Origin: an uncultured Lachnospiraceae bacterium
Lineage (GTDB): Bacteria > Bacillota > Clostridia > Lachnospirales > Lachnospiraceae
DNA length: 13,785 bases
Direction of reading: 5' to 3'
Assembly: GCA_910588825.1 (NCBI GenBank)
Contig: CAJURF010000089.1
Coordinates: forward strand, 1 to 13,785
Shown: positions 5,526-13,720 of the stretch, piece after piece
How positions within the stretch are numbered: position 1 is the stretch's first letter
How the letters are laid out: every line of letters starts with the position of its first letter
The notes under the pieces: model-generated
Database searches by the model: none
Told to the model about the DNA's origin: nothing
What the model saw: only the letters and a program-made list of their open reading frames with translations
Program-made: the position numbers and the translations under genes

Positions 5526-8168
5526 ATGGACGAGAAAATATTATTGATTGATGGACACAGCATTATTTACCGCGCTTTTTACGGCCTTCCGGATCTGACA
5601 AATTCGGAAGGCCTGCATACCAATGGGATTTATGGATTTTTAAATATTATACTAAGGATTCTGGAAGAAGAAGACCCTCAGTATCTGACCGTGGTGTTCG
5701 ACCTTCCAGCCCCCACCTTCCGGCACAAGCAGTATGCACAGTATAAAGGAAACCGTAAGCCCATGCCGGAAGAACTGCGCCAGCAGGTTCCGGTTCTGAA
5801 GGAGGTTCTGGCTTCCATGGGAATCCATGTGGTGACCCTGGAGGGGTATGAGGCGGATGATATTTTGGGGACACTGGCCAGGAAAAGCCAGGAACGGGGC
5901 ATGGAGGTGACCATACTGTCCGGCGACCGGGATCTTCTGCAGCTGGCCACAGACCGGATAAAAATCCGCATTCCCAAGACCAGCCGTGGGAATACTACAG
6001 TGGAGGATTATCTGGCAGAACAGGTGAAGGAAAAATACCAGGTGACGCCGCCCCAGATTATAGAACTGAAAGCTCTCATGGGGGATTCTTCTGATAATAT
6101 TCCGGGAATTCCGGGAGTGGGAGAGAAGACAGCAACTAAATTAATCGTTCAGTTCGGAACCATTGAGAATGCCCACGCCAATCTGGAGCAGGTAATGCCC
6201 AAGAAGGCACGGGAGTCCCTGCGGGACCATTACGACCTGGCCCAGATGAGCAAGGAGCTGGCCACTATCAACGTGCAGGCGCCTCTCGATGATTTCTCTT
6301 ATGAAAAGGCGAAAAAGGGCAGTCTCTATACTCCAGAGGCGTATCAAATGTTCCGAAAACTGGATTTTAAAAATCTGCTCAGCAAGTTTTCACAGGAAGC
6401 ACAGGAAACCCAGGAACATTCCATAGAAAAGGCGTTCGTATGCTGCCAGAGTGAGGAGGAAGCACTGGGCTGTTTCGCCCAAGCTGGGGAGCAGGGGGAA
6501 GCCGGGCTGTGGATTTTCGGGGATTCCGGGAAGATTGCAGCTCTTACTCTGGCATGGAAAGACCAGGCGGTGTATATTCCTGCCGATATTTCTGAGACGG
6601 AGGATTTTCTGCTGTCCCAGGCAGATATTCTGTCCCAAAAGGTTCAGGTGTCTGCCATGGATGTGAAACACCTTCTTCATTATGTGCCGTCTCTGGAAAA
6701 GCCGGGGACTTTTGATGCGGGGGTGGCGGCGTATCTGCTGAATCCGCTGAAGACTCATTATACCTATGAAGACATTGGAAAAGAATATCTGGGACTGTTT
6801 GTGCCTTCCAGGGAAGAACTGCTGGGGAAACTTACCGACGCGCAGGCATTGGCACAGTGCCCTGGGCAGCTGATGCAGATGGGATGCTATATGGCCTATA
6901 TGGCTCTGCACGCCAGAAAACCTCTGGAAAAGGCTCTAAAAGATACGGGGATGGAGCAGGTGTTCTGGGAGATTGAGATGCCGCTGACAGCCACTCTATA
7001 TGAAATGGAGCGGGAAGGAATCCAGGTGGAAGCAGAGGCCCTGGCGGCATATGGACAACAGTTGTCAGGCAGAATCAGGGAATTGGAAGAACTCATCTGG
7101 CAGCAGGCAGGAGAAGAATTCAATATCAACTCACCGAAACAGCTGGGCGTGATTTTGTTTCAAAAGATGGGCCTTCCCGGGGGAAAGAAGACCAAGACCG
7201 GCTATTCCACCGCCGCAGACGTGCTGGACAAGCTGGCCTGTGACCATCAGATTGTACGGGATGTGCTGGAATACCGCCAGCTTGCCAAGCTGAAATCCAC
7301 CTATGCGGACGGTTTGTTAAATTTTGTGGATGATACTGGACGCATTCATTCTCATTTTAACCAGACCATCACTGCAACCGGGCGTATCAGCAGTACAGAG
7401 CCTAACCTGCAGAATATCCCTATCCGCATGGAGCTGGGAAGGCTGATCCGCAAAGTCTTTGTGCCCAAAGAAGGATGTGTATTTCTGGACGCGGACTATT
7501 CCCAGATAGAGCTGAGGGTTCTGGCCCATATGTCCGGGGATGAGAAACTGATTCAGGCGTACCGGGAAGCACAGGATATCCACAGGATTACCGCATCCCA
7601 GGTGTTCCATATTCCCTTTGATGAAGTCACGGACTTACAGCGGCGCAATGCCAAAGCGGTGAATTTTGGGATTGTCTATGGGATCAGCTCCTTTGGCCTG
7701 AGCCAGGACTTAAGCATCAGCAGGAAAGAGGCGTCGGATTATATTGCTTCCTATTTTAGAGCGTATCCTCAGATCAAAGGCTTTCTGGATGGGCTGGTTG
7801 CCCAGGGAAAGTCCCAGGGCTATGTGTCAACCATGCTGGGCAGGCGCAGACCCATACCGGAACTAAAGTCCAGCAATTTTGCGCAGAGAGGATTCGGAGA
7901 GCGGATTGCCATGAATTCCCCCATTCAGGGTTCGGCGGCAGATATTATCAAGATTGCCATGAACCGGGTGCGCCAGCGTCTGGCAAAAGAGGGACTGGCT
8001 TCCCGACTGATTTTACAGGTTCACGACGAATTGCTTGTGGAAACCCGTCTGGAGGAAGTGGAGACGGTTTCCCGGATTTTGGAGGAAGAGATGAAAAGTG
8101 CTGCCTGTCTGGATGTGGCTCTGGAGGTGGATATGCACCAGGGCAGCAATTGGTATGAGGCGAAGTAG
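5526..8168 (+). CDS. polA: DNA polymerase I
   Basis: The 880-residue enzyme fills repair gaps and removes RNA primers. Residues 1-290 form the 5' nuclease: Asp9, VVFD (56-59), EGYEADD (106-112), GDRD (133-136), MGDSSDN (185-191) and the helix-hairpin-helix GIPGVGEKT (194-202). Residues about 300-480 are the 3'-5' exonuclease-like domain, but the DxE metal ligands are absent (LWIFGDSG where the motif should be) and the KYD Asp is missing (MDVKHLLHY), so proofreading should be lost, as in Bacillus-type enzymes. Residues about 490-880 are the polymerase: motif A DADYSQIELR from 655, motif B RRNAKAVNFG from 706, motif C QVHDELL from 831. The start ATG has GAGGAG at 5517-5522, rather close. The coaE start follows two bases after the stop, suggesting coupling. 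Confidence 0.98.
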   Translation: MDEKILLIDGHSIIYRAFYGLPDLTNSEGLHTNGIYGFLNIILRILEEEDPQYLTVVFDLPAPTFRHKQYAQYKGNRKPMPEELRQQVPVLKEVLASMGIHVVTLEGYEADDILGTLARKSQERGMEVTILSGDRDLLQLATDRIKIRIPKTSRGNTTVEDYLAEQVKEKYQVTPPQIIELKALMGDSSDNIPGIPGVGEKTATKLIVQFGTIENAHANLEQVMPKKARESLRDHYDLAQMSKELATINVQAPLDDFSYEKAKKGSLYTPEAYQMFRKLDFKNLLSKFSQEAQETQEHSIEKAFVCCQSEEEALGCFAQAGEQGEAGLWIFGDSGKIAALTLAWKDQAVYIPADISETEDFLLSQADILSQKVQVSAMDVKHLLHYVPSLEKPGTFDAGVAAYLLNPLKTHYTYEDIGKEYLGLFVPSREELLGKLTDAQALAQCPGQLMQMGCYMAYMALHARKPLEKALKDTGMEQVFWEIEMPLTATLYEMEREGIQVEAEALAAYGQQLSGRIRELEELIWQQAGEEFNINSPKQLGVILFQKMGLPGGKKTKTGYSTAADVLDKLACDHQIVRDVLEYRQLAKLKSTYADGLLNFVDDTGRIHSHFNQTITATGRISSTEPNLQNIPIRMELGRLIRKVFVPKEGCVFLDADYSQIELRVLAHMSGDEKLIQAYREAQDIHRITASQVFHIPFDEVTDLQRRNAKAVNFGIVYGISSFGLSQDLSISRKEASDYIASYFRAYPQIKGFLDGLVAQGKSQGYVSTMLGRRRPIPELKSSNFAQRGFGERIAMNSPIQGSAADIIKIAMNRVRQRLAKEGLASRLILQVHDELLVETRLEEVETVSRILEEEMKSAACLDVALEVDMHQGSNWYEAK

Positions 8169-8170
8169 AG

Positions 8171-8794
8171 ATGTATATCATAGGAATCACAGGGGGAGTG
8201 GGGGCTGGAAAAAGTACCATACTGGATTACTTAAGAGAACAGTATGATGCGTACACAGTACAGGCCGATCTCACAGCCCATGAACTGATGGAACCTGAGG
8301 GAAGCTGCTATGAACCGGTTTTGAATCTGCTGGGCCGGGAGATTCTGGATGAACAGGGAAAAATTGACCGGAAGAGAACAGCCGGTCTGGTTTTCCCCTG
8401 CCCGGATTTGTTAAAACAGCTGAATCAAATCGTCCACCCAGCTGTGAAGCGGGAAATCCGCAGGCGCATAGCCACGCAGGAGGCTGCAGGCCGGGACGTT
8501 TTTGTCATTGAGGCAGCCCTTCTGCTGGAGGACCACTACGATGAAATCTGTGAAGATATGTGGTACATTCATGTGGAAGAAGCTGTCCGCAGACAGCGGC
8601 TGAAACAGCAGAGAGGCTACTCAGATGAAAAGATTACGGATATTTTAAACAACCAGCTGTCAGATGCTGTATTCCGGGAAAAATGCAGCTATACAGTGGA
8701 AAATAATGGTGATTTCCAGACAGCCTGCCAGCAGATTGATGAGAGGATTAAAGAATATGGATTTATGCAGCATTGCCAGCGGCAGCAGCGGTAA
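8171..8794 (+). CDS. coaE: Dephospho-CoA kinase
   Basis: It catalyses the last step of coenzyme A synthesis, ATP-dependent phosphorylation of the ribose 3'-OH of dephospho-CoA, in the cytoplasm. The 207-residue protein has the P-loop GGVGAGKST (8-16), the acidic segment QADLTAHEL with the catalytic Asp at 33, a VHPAVK motif, a VIEAALLLE core strand, and the lid-like RRQRLKQQRGYSDE. Length matches the family (about 200). The polA stop is two bases upstream, and its last 38 nt overlap the MBL-fold gene in another frame. The usual Firmicutes arrangement of polA followed closely by coaE supports the call. Confidence 0.96.
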   Translation: MYIIGITGGVGAGKSTILDYLREQYDAYTVQADLTAHELMEPEGSCYEPVLNLLGREILDEQGKIDRKRTAGLVFPCPDLLKQLNQIVHPAVKREIRRRIATQEAAGRDVFVIEAALLLEDHYDEICEDMWYIHVEEAVRRQRLKQQRGYSDEKITDILNNQLSDAVFREKCSYTVENNGDFQTACQQIDERIKEYGFMQHCQRQQR

Positions 8795-9554
8795 CTGTGC
8801 CTATGTGGGGAGTGAAAACACCGGGGTGCTCATTGATGCAGGCATCAGCGGGAAAAAGGTGGAAGCAGGGCTGAATGCCATTGACCGCACAGCAAAAGAA
8901 ATCGACGGGATTTTGATTACCCATGAACACTCGGACCACATCAAGGGACTGGGTGTATTATCGAGAAAATACAGTCTGCCCATTTACGCCACAAAAGAAA
9001 CGGCAGAAGCCATTATGCAGACAGGAAGCCTGGGAGTCATTGATCCAGAGCTGTTCTGTCTGATACAGCCCGATGAAGAATTTACGGTGGGAGATTTGAA
9101 AATCCTGCCTTTTGAGATCTCCCACGATGCGGCAAAGCCGGTGGGATACCGACTGGAGTGCGGGGGGAAATCTGTGGGAATTGCCACCGACTTGGGACAG
9201 TACAGCGAGTATACCATTAAGAGGTTACAGAAATTAAATGCCCTGCTTTTGGAGGCTAATCACGATGTGAATATGCTGCAGGTGGGCAGATACCCTTATT
9301 ATCTGAAACGGCGGATATTGGGAAACCGGGGACATCTGTCCAATGAAAGCGCGGGACAGCTGCTCTGCCGTCTGCTCCATGACCAGCTGAAGGCTGTTTT
9401 TCTGGGACATTTGAGCAAAGAGAATAATTACGAGGCGCTGGCATATGAGGCGGTCTGTGCGGAAGTGGCCTGCTCAGGCACTCCCTACCAGCCCAGGGAT
9501 TTTTACATACAGGTAGCCAAACGGGAGCAGGTCTCCCAGATGGTCACGGTATAG
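8757..9554 (+). CDS. MBL-fold metallo-hydrolase (WalJ/YycJ-like)
   Basis: The 265-residue cytoplasmic metallo-beta-lactamase-fold hydrolase is related to YycJ/WalJ, a probable 5'-3' exonuclease family linked in other Firmicutes to DNA repair and to the WalKR cluster. The start at 8757 is chosen because the family begins with the conserved LCSIASGSSGN stretch (here residues 3-13) and GAGAGGA (8741-8747) lies nine nt before it; an upstream in-frame ATG at 8664 would add 31 unrelated residues translated from coaE sequence. Metal ligands are seen in THEHSDH (His56, His58, Asp60, His61), followed by LLLEANHD, RGHLSNE and LGHLSKENN. It overlaps coaE by 38 nt. No WalKR genes are in this window; here it accompanies polA and coaE. 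Confidence 0.9.
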   Translation: MDLCSIASGSSGNCAYVGSENTGVLIDAGISGKKVEAGLNAIDRTAKEIDGILITHEHSDHIKGLGVLSRKYSLPIYATKETAEAIMQTGSLGVIDPELFCLIQPDEEFTVGDLKILPFEISHDAAKPVGYRLECGGKSVGIATDLGQYSEYTIKRLQKLNALLLEANHDVNMLQVGRYPYYLKRRILGNRGHLSNESAGQLLCRLLHDQLKAVFLGHLSKENNYEALAYEAVCAEVACSGTPYQPRDFYIQVAKREQVSQMVTV

Positions 9555-9591
9555 ATAGATTGACGTTTTAAGGAGAAAGAGAGGCAGATTC

Positions 9592-9864
9592 ATGAAGAAA
9601 ACAATTATAACTGTACTTGGCCCGGATAAAGTGGGCATTATTGCCGGGGTATGTACGTATCTATCCAATAATCAGATCAACATCCTGGATATTTCCCAGA
9701 CCATCGTACAGGGATATCTGAACATGATGATGATCACAGACACCAGCAAATCATCCAAAGACATGAGCACTCTCACACGGGAACTGGAGGGGCTGGGGGA
9801 GGAAATCGGCGTGGTGATCCGCTGTCAGCACGAGGATATTTTCACAAAAATGCACCGGATCTGA
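9592..9864 (+). CDS. ACT domain protein (UPF0237 family)
   Basis: The 90-residue protein is a single ACT domain, a fold that binds small ligands, often amino acids. It starts with ITVLGPDKVGIIAGV (6-20), the classical ACT opening loop at the DxxGI/DKVGI site, followed by the NILDISQTIVQG strand. The rest (LGEEIGVVIRCQHEDIF) matches the UPF0237 family. It has no catalytic domain of its own. The UPF0210 gene follows after 16 nt. This pairing is widespread in Firmicutes and suggests that the ACT protein senses a ligand for its partner; that role is an inference. GAGG at 9581-9584 lies 7 nt before the ATG, and a stronger AAGGAG lies further off. Confidence 0.92.
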   Translation: MKKTIITVLGPDKVGIIAGVCTYLSNNQINILDISQTIVQGYLNMMMITDTSKSSKDMSTLTRELEGLGEEIGVVIRCQHEDIFTKMHRI

Positions 9865-9880
9865 TTGAGGAGTAGAGATT

Positions 9881-11245
9881 ATGATCAATATTTTTGAAGT
9901 CAATGAAACAAATAAGATGATTGAGCAGGAGAATCTGGATGTCCGGACCATTACTCTGGGAATCAGCCTGCTGGACTGTGTAGATTCCGATCTGGATAAG
10001 CTGCGAAACCGCATTTATGAGAAGATTACAAAAAAGGCCAAAAATCTGGTATCCGTGGGCAGGGCCATTGAGATGGAATACGGAATTCCCATTGTCAATA
10101 AGAGAATTTCCGTGACCCCCATTGCCTTGGTGGGGGGGAATGCCTGCAAAAGTCCGGAAGATTTTCTTACACTGGCAAAGACCCTGGACGACGCGGCAAA
10201 GACTGTGGGGGTAAATTTCATCGGGGGCTATTCGGCACTGGTGTCAAAAGGGATGACCCCGGCAGAAGAACGGCTGATTCGGTCTATCCCCCAGGCGCTG
10301 GCTGAGACAGACCGGGTGTGTGCTTCGGTGAATGTGGGTTCCACCAAGACAGGAATCAACATGGACGCTGTAAAATTAATGGGTGAGATCATCCTGGAAA
10401 CGGCCAAAAAGACTAAAGACAGGGATTCTTGCGGATGCACCAAACTGGTTGTGTTCTGTAATGCTCCGGATGATAATCCCTTTATGGCTGGGGCATTCCA
10501 CGGGGTGACAGAGGCGGACAGTATCATCAACGTGGGAGTCAGCGGCCCGGGAGTGGTGAAAAACGCATTGAAAAGCGCCCGTGGGGCAGATTTTGAAACC
10601 CTTTGTGAAACTATCAAGCGGACTGCTTTTAAAGTGACACGTGTGGGCCAGCTGGTGGCTCAGGAAGCATCACGGAAGATGGAAGTGCCCTTCGGCATTG
10701 TAGACTTATCCCTGGCCCCCACTCCGGCAGTGGGAGACAGCGTGGCCGATATTCTCAAGGAAATCGGCGTGGAACATCCCGGTGCGCCCGGCACTACCGC
10801 AGCCCTGGCGCTTCTCAATGACCAGGTGAAAAAGGGCGGTGTCATGGCATCTTCTTCTGTGGGAGGATTGAGCGGCGCCTTTATTCCGGTCAGCGAAGAC
10901 CAGGGAATGATTGACGCCGTGGAGGCAGGAGCTCTCACATTGGAAAAACTGGAAGCCATGACCTGTGTCTGCTCCGTGGGTCTGGATATGATTGCCGTTC
11001 CCGGTGATACCTCCGCAAGCACCATCTCCGGGATTATCGCCGATGAAGCGGCCATTGGCATGGTGAATCAGAAAACCACAGCCGTGCGTCTGATTCCTGT
11101 CATCGGAAAAGGAGTGGGAGACTGTGTGGAATTCGGCGGCCTTCTGGGACACGGGCCGGTGATGCCTGTGAACAGCTTCTCCTGTGAGGCATTTGTACAG
11201 AGGGGAGGAAGAATCCCGGCGCCTATCCACAGCTTTAAAAACTGA
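9881..11245 (+). CDS. UPF0210 (PFL-like, DUF711) family protein
   Basis: The 454-residue protein belongs to UPF0210, whose fold is related to pyruvate formate-lyase and ribonucleotide reductase. Its reaction is unknown. Conserved-looking stretches include VRTITLGISLLDC (21-33), the Cys-rich SCGCTKLVVFCNAPDDNPFM (183-202, Cys184, Cys186, Cys193), FHGVTEADSIINVGVSGPG (206-224), FGIVDLSLAPTPAVGDSVAD and SVGGLSGAFIPVSED. No glycyl-radical RVxGY loop is seen at the C-terminus, so it is not an ordinary glycyl radical enzyme. GAGGAG at 9867-9872, eight nt before the ATG, supports the start. It follows the ACT-domain gene and ends 11 bp inside the end of tmcAL on the opposite strand. Confidence 0.92.
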   Translation: MINIFEVNETNKMIEQENLDVRTITLGISLLDCVDSDLDKLRNRIYEKITKKAKNLVSVGRAIEMEYGIPIVNKRISVTPIALVGGNACKSPEDFLTLAKTLDDAAKTVGVNFIGGYSALVSKGMTPAEERLIRSIPQALAETDRVCASVNVGSTKTGINMDAVKLMGEIILETAKKTKDRDSCGCTKLVVFCNAPDDNPFMAGAFHGVTEADSIINVGVSGPGVVKNALKSARGADFETLCETIKRTAFKVTRVGQLVAQEASRKMEVPFGIVDLSLAPTPAVGDSVADILKEIGVEHPGAPGTTAALALLNDQVKKGGVMASSSVGGLSGAFIPVSEDQGMIDAVEAGALTLEKLEAMTCVCSVGLDMIAVPGDTSASTISGIIADEAAIGMVNQKTTAVRLIPVIGKGVGDCVEFGGLLGHGPVMPVNSFSCEAFVQRGGRIPAPIHSFKN

Positions 11246-12476
11246 TGATTGGGCGTCTGCATTCATGGGTAAAGGGGGTATGGCTTTTATAAGCCAGCAC
11301 GCTTTCATATACATTGGCGGCGTGGATATCTTGTTTCAGCATCTCACATGCCCGTGAGTGGACAGACTGGCTGTTTTTTAAAAATTTTGCAGGCCGTGAT
11401 ACCAGAGGAATCCGGCTTGCTTTTTTTATGTGTGCCAGGAGGGGGCGGGCGTCTTGTCGAAATCCCAGGATTCTCGCATAGGGAGAGTACGCCAAAGCTG
11501 TGGAGGGCAGCGCTGGCTGAGGCAGGTGCAGAAGTATATGCAGAAGCCCCCGGGCAGCCCGGGTATAAGTGATCTCCCTGGTCTTGATTCGTGCCGTGAA
11601 ATCTTCGTAATCGGTAAAGTGATTCAGGCAGTGATGAATCCGCCTGGCCATTTCCTCCGATACATCAAAATATTCACAGAGTTTTTCCGGAGGTGTCTCC
11701 ATACATTTGTATTTGAGCAGAAGGGAAAAATCATTCTCCTCTATCCACCCCCGTGCCCCCAGAGTCTGTTCCAAAATCTCTCCGGCAGACGGCGGCAGAT
11801 GGTTCAGCCAGCATTTGGGGCTTTCTCCCTGCCGCACTGCACGGCGCACCGCTGTGGCAGAACTGTATTGTTTTCCCAGGCTGGTCTGGTGATAGTCCGA
11901 CTCCTGCCGGGCGATGGCCAAAGGCCGGATGGAGGAGCCAAAATCCCGGATGGCTGTGCAGTATTCCAGTCCCAGAATGTTGTTGGGGGAGTAAAGGAGC
12001 CCTTCCGGAAGTACGCCTGGTTTTAGGGAGTCTCTCAGAGCCTGATACCGGGCGTCGGGAAAGGAGCGGCCTGTGGACAGATACCCCCGCAGGCGTTCTT
12101 TGAATCCAGGGGGTTCCTTTTGAAAGATCCGGCTGATTTCCCAGAACAAATCAGTGCCGCCCCCTTCACTTCCAAAGCACAGGCAGTCCACTATCTGGAG
12201 ATTATCCAGAAGGGAGACCGCGCCATGGGCAAAATAAGGGGCGCTTGCCGACGCGTATATAACAGGCAGCTCCAGAACCAGGTCGGCTCCGCCGGACAGA
12301 GCCATCCGGGTCCGGACAAACTTGTCGGCCAGGGCGGGAGTACCTCTCTGGGTAAAATCCCCGCTCATCACCACCACCAGATAATCGGCCCCTGTCTCCT
12401 GGCGGGCTTTGTGCAGATGGTAAAGATGTCCGTTGTGAAACGGATTATATTCGGCAATGATTCCGGTAATTTTCAT
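11235..12476 (-). CDS. tmcAL: tRNA(Met) cytidine acetate ligase (TmcAL/YlbM)
   Basis: It makes N4-acetylcytidine at the wobble position of elongator tRNA-Met, using acetate and ATP through an acetyl-adenylate. The 413-residue protein has the nucleotidyltransferase HxGH motif in EYNPFHNGHLYHL (His14, Gly16, His17), followed by VVMSGDFTQRG and MALSGGADLVLELP, which are hallmarks of the family. Length agrees with Bacillus YlbM (about 415). The start at 12476 is preferred because the family begins at MKITGIIAEYNP and GAGG lies nine nt upstream; a longer frame from 12539 would add 21 unsupported residues and would start upstream of the proposed -10 box. Its stop (11235-11237) lies within the last codons of the convergent UPF0210 gene. 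Confidence 0.95.
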   Translation of the reverse strand: MKITGIIAEYNPFHNGHLYHLHKARQETGADYLVVVMSGDFTQRGTPALADKFVRTRMALSGGADLVLELPVIYASASAPYFAHGAVSLLDNLQIVDCLCFGSEGGGTDLFWEISRIFQKEPPGFKERLRGYLSTGRSFPDARYQALRDSLKPGVLPEGLLYSPNNILGLEYCTAIRDFGSSIRPLAIARQESDYHQTSLGKQYSSATAVRRAVRQGESPKCWLNHLPPSAGEILEQTLGARGWIEENDFSLLLKYKCMETPPEKLCEYFDVSEEMARRIHHCLNHFTDYEDFTARIKTREITYTRAARGLLHILLHLPQPALPSTALAYSPYARILGFRQDARPLLAHIKKASRIPLVSRPAKFLKNSQSVHSRACEMLKQDIHAANVYESVLAYKSHTPFTHECRRPIISF

Positions 12477-12510
12477 AAGATCATACCTCATATTTCGTAT
12501 AATGAAGCAT

Positions 12511-12539
12511 ATTTTACCACTATAAAACTTGAAATACAA
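12511..12539 (-). promoter_or_regulatory. Probable sigma-A promoter of tmcAL
   Basis: Reading the minus strand, TTGTAT (12539-12534), a 17-nt spacer and TAAAAT (12516-12511) precede the tmcAL start by about 35 nt. Its -35 box overlaps by one base the -35 box of the pta promoter on the other strand. Confidence 0.6.
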
Positions 12540-12557
12540 GGCTACAAGGTTTATAAT
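12529..12557 (+). promoter_or_regulatory. Sigma-A promoter of pta
   Basis: TTGAAA (12529-12534), a 17-nt spacer and a perfect TATAAT (12552-12557) stand about 98 nt before the pta ATG. The transcribed leader of about 90 nt has no clear terminator or riboswitch structure that I can see. Confidence 0.78.
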
Positions 12558-12654
12558 AAGACAAGCAGGGTTACTGTTCCTTTACATAGACAGGGGCCCG
12601 CCTCGCGATATAGAAAATACAACAGCGATAATGTTAGGAAAGGAGTCAAAAATC

Positions 12655-13653
12655 ATGGGATTTATTGACACAATCAAAGCCAGGGCAAAAGCTGCCCAGA
12701 AAACTATTGTACTGCCGGAGACAGAAGACCGGAGAACTTTAGAAGCAACGGAAATGATCTTAAAGGAAGGACTGGCAAAAGTCGTTTTAATCGGAAACGA
12801 AGAGACAGTGAAAAAAGATGCCCAGGGACTGGACATTTCAGGAGCTGTTATCGTAGACCCTGCCACTTCTGATAAGACAGCCGGCTACATTGACAAACTG
12901 GTAGAGCTGAGAAGCAAAAAAGGCATGACTCCAGAACAGGCAAAAGAAATTCTGCTGAACCAATATCTGTATTACGGAGTTATGATGGTAAAAATGGGAG
13001 ACGCCGACGGTATGGTATCCGGTGCCTGCCACTCCACTGCAGACACACTGCGTCCCTGCCTGCAGATTCTGAAAACAAAACCGGGAACCAAGTTAGTTTC
13101 CGCTTTCTTCCTGATGGTTGTGCCCAACTGTGAATATGGTGCAGACGGAACCTTTATCTTTGCTGATTCCGGACTGGTACAGAATCCTACACCGGAAGAA
13201 ATGTCCGCAATTGCAGCATCTTCCGCAGAATCCTTCCAGCTGCTGGTAGAGAGAGAGCCAGTTGTAGCCATGCTTTCTCATTCCACCATGGGCAGTGCAA
13301 AACATGCTGATGTTGACAAAGTAGTAGAAGCTGTCCGCATTGCAAAAGAAGAACATCCTGACCTGAAATTAGACGGAGAGTTCCAGTTAGACGCGGCAAT
13401 CGTTCCCAGCGTAGGCGCATCCAAAGCTCCTAACAGCCCGGTTGCAGGAAAAGCAAACGTTCTGATCTTCCCTGACCTGGATGCAGGAAACATCGGCTAC
13501 AAACTTACCCAGAGACTGGCAAAAGCAGAAGCTTACGGACCTGTTACCCAGGGAATCGCAAAACCAGTCAACGATCTTTCCAGAGGATGCTCTGCAGAGG
13601 ATATCGTGGGTGTAACAGCTATTACGGCAGTTCAGTGTCTGGCAGAAGACTAG
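12655..13653 (+). CDS. pta: Phosphate acetyltransferase
   Basis: It reversibly converts acetyl-CoA and phosphate to acetyl-phosphate and CoA, the first step of acetate and ATP formation in fermenting Clostridia. The 332-residue product is a single-domain short Pta. Family signatures include IVLPETEDRRTLEA (18-31), DADGMVSGACHSTADTLRP, LDGEFQLDAAIVPSVGASKAP, and near the end VLIFPDLDAGNIGYKLTQRL and GPVTQGIAKPVNDLSRGCS. The start at 12655 is set by GGAAAGGAG (12637-12645) nine nt upstream and by the family's usual N-terminus (MGFIDTIKARAK); the frame stays open upstream to 12529, but that extension is not homologous. Acetate kinase (ackA), the usual next gene, would lie beyond the window; 132 nt follow without one. 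Confidence 0.97.
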   Translation: MGFIDTIKARAKAAQKTIVLPETEDRRTLEATEMILKEGLAKVVLIGNEETVKKDAQGLDISGAVIVDPATSDKTAGYIDKLVELRSKKGMTPEQAKEILLNQYLYYGVMMVKMGDADGMVSGACHSTADTLRPCLQILKTKPGTKLVSAFFLMVVPNCEYGADGTFIFADSGLVQNPTPEEMSAIAASSAESFQLLVEREPVVAMLSHSTMGSAKHADVDKVVEAVRIAKEEHPDLKLDGEFQLDAAIVPSVGASKAPNSPVAGKANVLIFPDLDAGNIGYKLTQRLAKAEAYGPVTQGIAKPVNDLSRGCSAEDIVGVTAITAVQCLAED

Positions 13654-13694
13654 AGCGTGTCTTATACTCAAGAGCATACGTATTTGCCAAATGA

Positions 13695-13720
13695 TTTACT
13701 GTTTTGCTTGAAACAGTGAA
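13695..13720. other. Hairpin downstream of pta, without a U-tract
   Basis: TTTACTGTTT (13695-13704) pairs with AAACAGTGAA (13711-13720) over 10 positions with one G-T wobble and a TGCTTG loop. It is 42 nt after the pta stop. No T-run follows on either strand, so it is not an ordinary terminator; it may be a processing or stabilising stem between pta and the next gene. The rest of 13654-13785 shows no gene. Confidence 0.45.

Noticed and set aside
8664..8756. Longer N-terminus for the MBL-fold hydrolase
   Set aside because: The extra 31 residues come from coaE in another frame; the family start and ribosome binding site point to 8757.
11281..11296. TGGCTT-TTAT-AAGCCA perfect inverted repeat as terminator for UPF0210 or tmcAL
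   Set aside because: Only six pairs, no T-run on either strand, and it lies inside the tmcAL coding sequence.
11430..12103. Overlapping plus-strand open frames of 116-198 codons
   Set aside because: They lie antisense to tmcAL, whose product is clearly recognisable; the translations look like shadow sequence.
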